From Bog-473 sp963717455 (GTDB lineage Bacteria > Actinomycetota > Acidimicrobiia > Acidimicrobiales > RAAP-2), in NCBI GenBank assembly GCA_963717455.1, contig OY970336.1:1054001-1118000 (forward strand): a stretch of 64,000 nt of DNA. The letters run 5' to 3'. The position numbers and the translations under genes are program-made. The notes under the pieces were generated by a model, which made no database searches, had not been told where the DNA came from, and saw nothing but the letters and a program-made list of their open reading frames with translations. Below are positions 53,183 to 60,919 of this stretch, piece by piece. Within the stretch, counting starts at the first letter, position 1. Each line of letters begins with the position of its first letter.

Positions 53183-54072
53183 CGGGCCTCGCGCTCCTCG
53201 ACCCGCGCCTGGTACTCAGCCTCGTCGACCTGCACGTAGCGGCCGGCGAAGGCCTCCCACTCGGCCGGATCGCCCGCGGCGGCGGCGTACTCCTTCTGGA
53301 ACGCCTCGTCGCGCCCGTAGTCGGGCGGGTTGGCGGTGAAGTGCGCGCCGCCGGGTGTCTCGGCGACGCCGTCGGTGAGCATCCGGTGGATGGCGACGGT
53401 GGACAACGGATGCATCCCGTCGGCCAGCGTGCCGTTCTCGACGATGCGCTCGGTGGTCATGAAGCGCCGCTCCGCCGCGCCGAGGAAGAGTGGGTCGAAG
53501 AACGCGTCGGGACCGAGGATCTGCCCGTTCCCGGCGTCGTCCGCGCGGTTGGTGTGGACGATCGCCGCATCGAGCCGGAGGGCCGGCATGGCAACGAGCT
53601 CGACGTCGGCGTCGGCCGGGTCGCCCAGGTACGGGCTGTCCGCGCCGTAGGGGGAGCGGACGAGGCGCAGGTCGGGGTTGATGGAGAGCACGTCGGACCC
53701 CAGGCCGGCCCGGGAGGGCAGGAACGGGACGCGCCACGACGCCGCCTGGAGCCCGAGGAAGAACATGCCCTCGTCGACCTCCATCACCTCGACCTTCCCG
53801 TGCTGGCGGGCGGCCCGCCAGTGGGGGTCCAGCGCGATGGAGTCGAGCGTCACGAACCCGCACACCACCTTGCGCACCTTCCCGGTGGCGCAGAGCAGGC
53901 CGACGTCGGGGCCGCCATAGGCGACGACCGTCAGGTCCTCGAGCGCGGAGCGGCAGATGGCCCGCACCACCGCCATCGGCTTGCGGCGCGAGCCCCAGCC
54001 GCCGATGCCGACGGTCATGCCCGAGCGGAGCTCGCCGACGATGTCGTCGACTGTCATGCGCTTGTCGGCCAT
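53179..54072 (-). CDS. ipdA: IpdA, CoA-transferase-like alpha subunit
   Basis: A 297-residue protein with DDIVGELRSGMTVGIGGWGSRRKPMAVVRAI, VVAYGGPDVGLLCATGKVRKV and PALRLDAAIVHTNRADDAGNGQ. These match mycobacterial IpdA. With IpdB it forms the ring-opening hydrolase of the C/D-ring pathway. It starts 7 bp after the echA20 stop on the same strand, so the operon order is echA20-ipdA-ipdB-ipdC, as in mycobacteria. Confidence 0.92.
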   Translation of the reverse strand: MADKRMTVDDIVGELRSGMTVGIGGWGSRRKPMAVVRAICRSALEDLTVVAYGGPDVGLLCATGKVRKVVCGFVTLDSIALDPHWRAARQHGKVEVMEVDEGMFFLGLQAASWRVPFLPSRAGLGSDVLSINPDLRLVRSPYGADSPYLGDPADADVELVAMPALRLDAAIVHTNRADDAGNGQILGPDAFFDPLFLGAAERRFMTTERIVENGTLADGMHPLSTVAIHRMLTDGVAETPGGAHFTANPPDYGRDEAFQKEYAAAAGDPAEWEAFAGRYVQVDEAEYQARVEEREAR

Positions 54073-54079
54073 CAGGCGC

Positions 54080-54838
54080 TCACGTCGAGGTGTCGGCGTC
54101 GCGCTTCTCGACGAAGGCGGCCCGCTGCTCGTCGGCCACCCCGCGCACGTGGAGCTCATAGGTGAAGCCCTGCTCGAAGCGGTAGCTGCGCTTCACGTCG
54201 ACCGGGTCGATCCCGTTGAGCGACTCCTTGGCCCGCCGGATGATGGTCGGGCTCTTGGCCGCGATCCGGGCGGCCAGCTCGAGCGCGGCCGCCCGGAGGC
54301 GGTCCGGCGGGACGACGGCGGACAGCGACCCGTGGGACGCGAGCTCGGCGGCGGTGATCGGCGCCGCCGTGTAGACCATCTGGCGCATGACGTGCTGGGG
54401 CACGAGGCGCGCCAGGTGGGTGGCGGCGCCCAGCGCCCCCCGGTCCACCTCGGGCAGCCCGAAGGTGGCGTCCTCGGAGGCGACGACCATGTCGGCGTTG
54501 CCGGCCAGCCCGATGCCGCCGCCGAGGCAGAAGCCCTGCACGGCCGCAATCACGGGCACCTCGCAGTCGTAGACGGCAGCGAAGGCGGCGGCGCAGCCGC
54601 GGTTCACGCCGACCAGCGCCTCGTCGCCCTTGGCGTTGATCTCCTTGATGTCGACGCCGGCGCAGAAGCCGCGCCCGGTGGCGCGCAGGATCACGACACG
54701 GTTCTCGGGCACCCGGCCGGCGGCGACCAGGGCGTCGGCCAGCGCGAACCAGCCCGCCACGTCGAGCGCGTTGACCGGCGGGTGGTCGATGACCACCTCG
54801 GCGATCCCGTCGTGCTCCTGGACCACATCGATGGGCAT
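54080..54838 (-). CDS. echA20: EchA20-like enoyl-CoA hydratase (ring hydrolase)
   Basis: A 252-residue crotonase: the oxyanion holes are in GRGFCAGVDIKEI and GFCLGGGIGLAGNADMVVASEDATFGLPEVDRGALGAATHL. The C-terminus, SYRFEQGFTYELHVRGVADEQRAAFVEKR, matches EchA20, which opens the D-ring of the steroid remnant. First gene of the echA20-ipdABC operon. A perfect CTGACG-type palindrome lies 30 bp upstream. Confidence 0.9.
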   Translation of the reverse strand: MPIDVVQEHDGIAEVVIDHPPVNALDVAGWFALADALVAAGRVPENRVVILRATGRGFCAGVDIKEINAKGDEALVGVNRGCAAAFAAVYDCEVPVIAAVQGFCLGGGIGLAGNADMVVASEDATFGLPEVDRGALGAATHLARLVPQHVMRQMVYTAAPITAAELASHGSLSAVVPPDRLRAAALELAARIAAKSPTIIRRAKESLNGIDPVDVKRSYRFEQGFTYELHVRGVADEQRAAFVEKRDADTST

Positions 54839-54867
54839 GAGGCGCCGGATTCTCCTCGGTCACGGCC

Positions 54868-54882
54868 CTGACGCCGCGTCAG
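54868..54882. promoter_or_regulatory. Operator-like palindrome between echA20 and SDR
   Basis: CTGACGCCGCGTCAG, a perfect palindrome with 7-bp arms and one central base, in the 122-bp divergent gap, 30 bp from the echA20 start and 79 bp from the SDR start. Strongest copy of the shared motif. Confidence 0.6.
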
Positions 54883-54960
54883 AACGCCGCTGGGACGTTA
54901 GGCCAGCGCGCTCGGCGAGGCCAACGGCGCCCGTCGGGGCCGTGCCGTAGGGTTTGCCCG

Positions 54961-55719
54961 GTGACGCAGCCGGCCTTCGACTTCAGCGAGCGGGTGGTCG
55001 TCGTGACCGGCGGCTCGCGCGGGGTCGGCGCCGGGATCGTGGCCGCGTTCGCGGCCGCCGGGGCGCGGGTGGTCGCGTGCGGGCGGCACGAGGCGCAGGT
55101 CGAGGGTGCGGTGTTCGTGCAGGCCGACGTGCGCAAGCCCGCCGATGCGGAACGGGTCGTCGCCACGGCGGTCGAGCACTTCGGGCGCGTCGACGTGCTG
55201 GTCAACAACGCCGGCGGGTCGCCCCGGGCCATGGCGGCCGACGCCTCCCCGCGCTTCGTGGAGGCGGTGGTGGGCCTGAACCTGCTCGCCCCGCTCTGGT
55301 GTGCCCAGTCGGCCCACAAGGTGATGGCCGTCCAGGAGGACGGCGGGTCAATCCTCAACATCGCGAGCGTGTCGGGCCTGCGCCCCTCGCCGGGTGCCTC
55401 GGCGTACGGCGCGGCCAAGGCGGGCCTCATCAACCTGACCACGACCCTGGCGCTCGAGTGGGCGCCGCTGGTGCGGGTCAACTGCGTGACGGCCGGGCTG
55501 CTCGACACCGGGGCCGGCGACGACTACTACGGCGGGCCCGGCGGCCTCGAGCGCGTCGCGGCCACCGTGCCGTTGGGGCGGATGGGCACGCCTGAGGACG
55601 TGGCCCACGCCTGTCTCTTCCTGGCCAGCCCCGCCGCCTCGTACGTCTCGGGGGCCAACCTCGTCCTCCACGGCGGGGGCGAGTGGCCGGCTTACCTGCG
55701 CGCGCAGGGCGAGGCATGA
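54961..55719 (+). CDS. SDR family oxidoreductase (steroid cluster)
   Basis: A 252-residue short-chain dehydrogenase: VVVTGGSRGVGAGIVAAF, VNNAGGSPRAM, NIASVSGLRPSPGASAYGAAKAG, and LASPAASYVSGANLVLHGGGEWP. It resembles the SDRs that lie divergent to echA20 in mycobacterial steroid clusters (Rv3548c/Rv3549c type). The GTG start fits. Role in C/D-ring oxidation is inferred from position. Confidence 0.88.
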   Translation: MTQPAFDFSERVVVVTGGSRGVGAGIVAAFAAAGARVVACGRHEAQVEGAVFVQADVRKPADAERVVATAVEHFGRVDVLVNNAGGSPRAMAADASPRFVEAVVGLNLLAPLWCAQSAHKVMAVQEDGGSILNIASVSGLRPSPGASAYGAAKAGLINLTTTLALEWAPLVRVNCVTAGLLDTGAGDDYYGGPGGLERVAATVPLGRMGTPEDVAHACLFLASPAASYVSGANLVLHGGGEWPAYLRAQGEA

Positions 55720-55823
55720 CCGGGCAAGGATCCCCGGCGACCGTCCCGAGCACCCCTTCGGGCAGCCCCGGTGACCTCGGCGATTAGGGGCAAACGGGCG
55801 GTCGGCTGCTAGACAGAGCGACC

Positions 55824-57003
55824 GTGAAGCTGGCGGTCCCCACGGAGACCCGTCCCCGAGAGCGCCGCGTGGCCCTCGTCCCTGACGTGGTCAAGAAGCT
55901 GGTCGGCGCAGGCTGGGAGGTCTGCGTGCAGTCCGGCGCGGGCACCGAGGCGGCGTTCACCGACGCCGCCTACACGGAGGCCGGCGCCACCGTGGCCCCC
56001 GATGCCGCCGCGACCCTCGCCCGGGCGGGCCTCGTCGTCCGGGTCAACGCGCCGAGCGCCGAGGAGGTGGCCGCCCTGCCGCAGGGCGTCACGATCCTGA
56101 GCTTCTTCGGCGTCGCGCAATCGCAAGACGCAGTGCGCGCACTCGCCGCCAGGGGCGCGACCGTGTTCAGCTTCGACCTTCTCCCGCGCATCAGCCGCGC
56201 CCAGGGCATGGACGCCCTCTCCTCGCAGGCCACCGTGTCGGGCTACCGGTCCGGTCTGGCGGCGGCCGAGCACCTGGCCAAGTTCTTCCCCATGTTCATG
56301 ACGGCGGCGGGGACCGTGCCGCCGGCGAAGGTGCTCGTGATGGGCGTCGGCGTCGCCGGGCTGCAGTCGATCGCCACGGCGCGGCGCCTCGGCGCCGTGG
56401 TCAAGGCCTACGACGTGCGGGCGGCGGCCAAGGAGGAGGCCGAGAGCCTGGGCGCCACCTTCCTCGACACCGGTGTCTCGGCCGAAGGGACGGGTGGCTA
56501 CGCCGCGCGAGCTCACCCCCGAGGAGCTCGATCGCCAGCGCGCCGCCCTGGCCGAGGAGGTGGGCCGCTCCGACGTCGTCATCACCACGGCGGCCGTGCC
56601 GGGCCGCAAAGCCCCCGTTTTGCTCACGGCCTCCATGGTCGAGGGCATGGCGGTCGGGGCGGTGGTGGTCGACATGGCCGCCGACCAGGGCGGCAACTGC
56701 GAGCTGACCAGGGCGGGAGAGGTGGTGGAGCACCAGGGCGTCCACATCGTGGGCCTGGCCAACCCGCCGTCGGGCATGCCCACCCACGCCAGCTTCCTCT
56801 ACGCGCGCAACGTGGCCAACGTGCTCGCGTTGATGGGCCCGGAGGGCACGCTCACCCCCGACTGGGACGACGAGATCGTGACGGGGATGTGCGTGCTGCG
56901 CGACGGCGCCCCGATGGCGCCCGCCGCGGTGGAGTTGCTGGGCGGGACGGGAGGAGCAGCGTCGTCGGGAGGAGCACCGTCGTCGGGAGGAGCACCGTCG
57001 TGA
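55824..57003 (+). pseudogene. pntAA: NAD(P) transhydrogenase subunit alpha part 1, one frameshift
   Basis: Residues 1-220 read KLAVPTETRPRERRVALVPDVVKKL, QSQDAVRALAARGATVFSFD, and the NAD fold VLVMGVGVAGLQSIATARRLGA. The next frame continues RELTPEELDRQRAALAEEV, SDVVITTAAVPGRKAPVL and VVVDMAADQGGNCE. The break is at the CGCGCG run 56504-56509; one added GC restores GGYAARELTPEEL and a 393-residue subunit. Since pntAB and pntB are intact and overlap it, a real knockout would disable the complex, so a read error is likely. Confidence 0.85.
56949..57002 (+). repeat. Triplicated 18-bp repeat containing a Shine-Dalgarno sequence
   Basis: GGGAGGAGCAsCGTCGTs occurs three times in tandem (56949, 56967, 56985). 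It encodes a Gly-Gly-Ala-x-Ser-Ser repeat at the PntAA C-terminus, and the last copy ends in the GTG start of pntAB. Each copy carries GGGAGGAG. Confidence 0.85.
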
Positions 57004-57407
57004 TTGCCTTCATCTTGCAATCGGCGCCCACGGCGACCGGCGGATCGACGACTGGCATCGTCGCCTACCTGACCATCTTCGTGCTGGCTGCGTTCGTCGG
57101 GATCGAGGTCGTCTCGAAGGTGCCGAGCATCCTGCACACCCCGCTCATGTCGGGGTCGAACGCCATCCACGGCATCGTCCTTGTCGGCGCGATGACCATC
57201 ATGGGGGAGGCACACGGGACGGCCGAGGTCGTCCTCGGCACCCTCGCCGTCTTCCTGGCCACGCTGAACGTGGTCGGCGGCTTCGTCGTGACCGACCGCA
57301 TGCTCGAGATGTTCAAGACGAGGCCGGGTGACCGCGCCAAGGAGCAGGCACCGGTGGCCAAGGCCGAGGACGCCGGCCCGGGTGAGCCCTCCGGGGGCGC
57401 GGCCTGA
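57000..57407 (+). CDS. pntAB: NAD(P) transhydrogenase subunit alpha part 2
   Basis: A 135-residue membrane subunit with three transmembrane segments: IVAYLTIFVLAAFVGIEVVSKVPSILHTPLMSGSNAIHGIVLVG and TAEVVLGTLAVFLATLNVVGGFVVTDRMLEMF. It forms part of the proton channel of transhydrogenase. The GTG start overlaps the pntAA stop (GTGA), and the last repeat copy supplies the ribosome binding site. The C-terminal tail is Ala/Pro-rich. Confidence 0.92.
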   Translation: MIAFILQSAPTATGGSTTGIVAYLTIFVLAAFVGIEVVSKVPSILHTPLMSGSNAIHGIVLVGAMTIMGEAHGTAEVVLGTLAVFLATLNVVGGFVVTDRMLEMFKTRPGDRAKEQAPVAKAEDAGPGEPSGGAA

Positions 57408-58825
57408 TGCTGGCCGTCTCCTTCACGCTGGCCACCGCGCGCGACCTGGCGTACCTCGTCGCCATCGCCGGCTTCATCTTCGCCTTGAAGGGGTTGAGCT
57501 CGCCGAAGCACGCACGCCGGGGGGAGCTGGTCGGCGCGGCGGCGGCCACCCTCGCCATCGCCATGACGTTCACCCTCCCGTCGCTGCGGCATTCGGGTTG
57601 GAACCTCACGCTGACGATCATCGCCATGGTGCTCGGCGCCGCCATCGCGGTGCCGGTTGCCCGCTTCGTGAAGATGACCGCGATGCCCCAGCTGGTGGCC
57701 ATCTTCAACGGCGTGGGCGGCGGCGCGGCCGCGTTGATCTCCATCGTCGAGCTGCTCCACCTCCACTCGCTCGGGCTGCAGCCCGCTGTCTACGTGACGG
57801 CCGAGGTGCTGCTGGGCGTGCTGATCGGGTCGGTGTCGTTCTCCGGGAGCGCGATCGCGTTCATCAAGCTGCAGGAGCTCATCACCGGGCGCCCCATCAC
57901 CTACCCGGGCCAGCAGGTGATCAACGCAATGGTCGGCGTCGCCATCGGGGTCATGATCATCCTGGCGCTCGTCACCGGGAACATCGCCTTCGTCTGGATC
58001 ATCCTGGGGCTCTCCCTGGTGCTGGGTGTCATCTTCGTCCTCCCCATCGGAGGCGCGGACGTGCCGGTCCTGATCTCGCTGCTGAACTCGTTCACCGGCC
58101 TGGCGGTGGCGGCGTCGGGTTTCGTGCTCGACAGCGCCCTGCTGATCGTGGCCGGCACCCTCGTGGGCGCCTCTGGCATCATCCTGACCCGGCTCATGAG
58201 CGCAGCCATGGGACGTTCGCTGCCCAACATCCTCTTCAGTGCGTTCGGGTCGGTGATCACGGCAACGGGCGGCGAGGAGGGCGACGCCTCGCGGCCGGTG
58301 CGGACGGGGACGCCCGAGGACGTGGGCGTGCTGCTGGCCTACGCGCGCAAGGTCGTCATCATCCCGGGATACGGCCTGGCCGTCGCCCAGGCCCAGCACG
58401 TGGCGCGTGAGCTGGCCGACGCGCTCAAGGCGCGCGGGGTGGACACGTTCTTCGCCATCCACCCGGTGGCGGGACGCATGCCCGGGCACATGAACGTGCT
58501 GCTGGCCGAGGCCAATGTTCCCTACGACGAGCTGAAGGAGATGGACGAAGCCAACCCGGAGATGTCCACGGCCGACGTGGCGCTGGTGGTGGGAGCCAAC
58601 GACACCGTCAACCCGGCGGCCAAGTCGACACCGGGCAGCCCCATATACGGCATGCCGATCATCAACGCAGACGAGGCGGAGAACATCATCTTCCTCAAGC
58701 GCTCCATGCGGCCCGGCTTCGCCGGCATCGACAACGAGCTGCTCTACGACCCCAAGACGACCATGCTCTTCGGGGACGCCAAGGACACCCTGCAGAAGCT
58801 GGTTGCGGCGGTCGCCGAGGCCTGA
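57407..58825 (+). CDS. pntB: NAD(P) transhydrogenase subunit beta
   Basis: A 472-residue protein. About eight transmembrane helices fill the first 270 residues (FNGVGGGAAALISIVEL, VSFSGSAIAFIKLQ). The C-terminal NADP-binding domain has IIPGYGLAVAQAQHVARELAD, HPVAGRMPGHMNVLLAEA, VGANDTVNPAAK and KRSMRPGFAGIDNELLY. It couples proton flow to hydride transfer from NADH to NADP. The start overlaps the pntAB stop (TGATG). Confidence 0.94.
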   Translation: MLAVSFTLATARDLAYLVAIAGFIFALKGLSSPKHARRGELVGAAAATLAIAMTFTLPSLRHSGWNLTLTIIAMVLGAAIAVPVARFVKMTAMPQLVAIFNGVGGGAAALISIVELLHLHSLGLQPAVYVTAEVLLGVLIGSVSFSGSAIAFIKLQELITGRPITYPGQQVINAMVGVAIGVMIILALVTGNIAFVWIILGLSLVLGVIFVLPIGGADVPVLISLLNSFTGLAVAASGFVLDSALLIVAGTLVGASGIILTRLMSAAMGRSLPNILFSAFGSVITATGGEEGDASRPVRTGTPEDVGVLLAYARKVVIIPGYGLAVAQAQHVARELADALKARGVDTFFAIHPVAGRMPGHMNVLLAEANVPYDELKEMDEANPEMSTADVALVVGANDTVNPAAKSTPGSPIYGMPIINADEAENIIFLKRSMRPGFAGIDNELLYDPKTTMLFGDAKDTLQKLVAAVAEA

Positions 58826-59079
58826 GCCCGCAGCGCCGGTTCCGGCGGGCCCGGTCGGTCACCCACCCCGGCAGCGTGTCCTGGCAGGCGGTCAGGCCGG
58901 ACAGCCGGAGCGGGCGGGATGGTTCCCGAGAAGTGTAAGCCGATCCGTTTAGCGTGTCGCGGTGCTCCGCCGGCGGCCGGCGACGCCGTGGCGGCACGCA
59001 CCGGGGCCCGCAGCGCGGGTTGCCCGCCAAGTCGGCCCCGCGACCGTGAGATCGCACCGGCCCTGCGGTTCCCCAGGGG

Positions 59080-60874
59080 ATGGTGCTGGCTGAGAAGCTG
59101 GCCCACCTCGTCAGGGGGAACCGGTCGGGGGTGGGGACGCGAGCTGCGAGCGCATTCGCTCGGGTCCGACACCGCGCGCCAGCGCTCGCGGCCGGCTTCT
59201 TCTGCCTCGTCATGCTCGGCGGCGGCTTCGCGCTCGGCACGGGCGGGTCCGCGACCCTCGCGTCGCACCATCGCGCCGCCGGCGACGCCCGCCGGGTGCG
59301 GCGCGACACCTCGCTCGGCCACGGCTCGGGCAACGCCGCCCTCGCGCGAGCTGAGCGCGAGCGCCGCGGTGCGGCTGGCGCCGGCGACCGGCGCGCCGAC
59401 GGCCGCTCCCGCCGCCCTCGTCGACCAGCCGCCGCTCGCCGCCCGCGAGAACTTCGCCTTCGCTCCGTACTGGACGCTGCCCCAGTCGCCCACGTTCGAC
59501 ATCACCGGCCTGTCCACCTTGGCCTATTTCTCCGTCGACGTGAACCCCAACGGCACGCTCGACGAGGGCGGGCCCGGCTGGGCCGGCCTCCGGAGCCAGG
59601 ACCTGGCCGACCTCATCACCCGCGCCCATGCGGCGGGGGAGCGCGTGGTCCTCACCGTCACCGACTTCGGGCAGGGCTCGCTCGATTCGCTGACCTCCTC
59701 ACCAACTGCGGGCGGCACGCTGGCCGCCGCCCTGGTCCCGCTGCTGCAGGCCAAGTCGCTCGACGGCGTGAACTTCGACTTCGAGGGCGAGGGGAGTGGG
59801 GACCAGGCCGGGCTGACCAACCTGATGGCGTCGGTCTCCGGTGCGCTGCGCGCGGCCGACCCGCACTGGCAGATCACCATGGACACCTACGCGTCGGCGG
59901 CCGGCGACCCCGGCGGCTTCTACGACATCGGTGCATTGGCCCCCTCGGTCGACGCCTTCTTCATCATGGACTACGAGCTCAACCTGGCGGCCACGGCCAC
60001 GGCCGCATCGCCGCTCACCAGTGGCATGTTCAGCAGCCAGACGACGTTGGCCCAGTACACCGCCGCCGTCCCTGCGTCCAAGGTCATCCTCGGCACGCCG
60101 TTCTTCGGCATCGACTGGCCCACCGACAACGGGACGCTGGCGGCCGACGCCATCGGCGGCGCGAACGACATCGCGGACTCGCAGGCGCAGGGCAACGGGC
60201 CCGAGTACTGGGACCCGGTCACCCACACCGCCTGGACGAGCTATCAGGTGGGCGGCCAGTGGCACGAGTCGTACTACGAGGGCGCGAACGGCCTGTACGA
60301 CGTCTCGCAGCTGGCGTCGCACTACGGGGCGCGCGGCGTGGGCATCTGGGCCCTCGGCATGGAGAGCGACGGGGCCCGGATGATCGCGGCGCTCGACGGC
60401 ATCTCGCCCGGAGCCCCCCCGGGGACCGGTCCCCGGGCCACCTCTGCCAGCCCGGCCGCCCCGGCCGGGGCACCTCCTGCGCCCGCAGCACCCGGGGTCG
60501 CACCCGCGGCCTCGGCCGGACCGGCGCCGTCCACGCCCACCACGGGTGCCGCCGGAACCGGCGGCGGTGGCGTCGGCGGGACCGGAGCGGGCTCCACCAC
60601 GACCCCGGCACCACCTCCGACCACGACGACCACGGCGACCCCGACGATCACCGGGGTGTACGACGGCGCCACCGTGGCGCTGACTCCGATCGCGTCGAGC
60701 CAGGTGCTGGGCATCGTGCCCGCCGGCACGCTGTCCAATTTCCAGACAGACGTCGCGGCCTACACCTGCCTGAACGGCACGACCCTCGACGTCTACGACA
60801 ACGTGAACGGGAAGGCGGTGGCGGAAGCCGTCTCGCCGGCCGACTGCATCGCCCAGGACTTCGGGCTGCCGTGA
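59080..60874 (+). CDS. GH18-like secreted glycoside hydrolase, N-terminal frameshift
   Basis: A hydrophobic signal or anchor (PALAAGFFCLVMLGGGFALG) lies in one frame and the GH18-like TIM barrel in the next. Barrel motifs are FAFAPYWTLPQSPTFDITGLSTLAYFSVD, GVNFDFEGEG (replacing the classical DxxDxDxE) and GVGIWALGMESDGA. A Pro/Ala/Thr linker and a Cys-containing C-terminal domain follow. The break is at the CGCGCG run 59343-59348; one added GC joins LARELSASAAV. Without it, translation of the barrel would lack a signal. The 254 bp upstream show nothing else recognised. Confidence 0.7.
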
Positions 60875-60919
60875 CCTGACCCCGCCATCCGGTGGCGCGG
60901 CGGTATCGTTCCCCAGGGC

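Noticed and set aside
33044..56509. Programmed ribosomal frameshifting at the CGCGCG runs
   Set aside because: No slippery heptamer or stop-adjacent arrangement is seen, and the breaks occur in enzyme families not known for it; indel or read error is simpler.
58826..59079. Cyclic-di-AMP riboswitch before the GH18-like gene
   Set aside because: The position would fit, but the conserved GGGGTGAAT-type and GGGACCCA-type core elements are missing.
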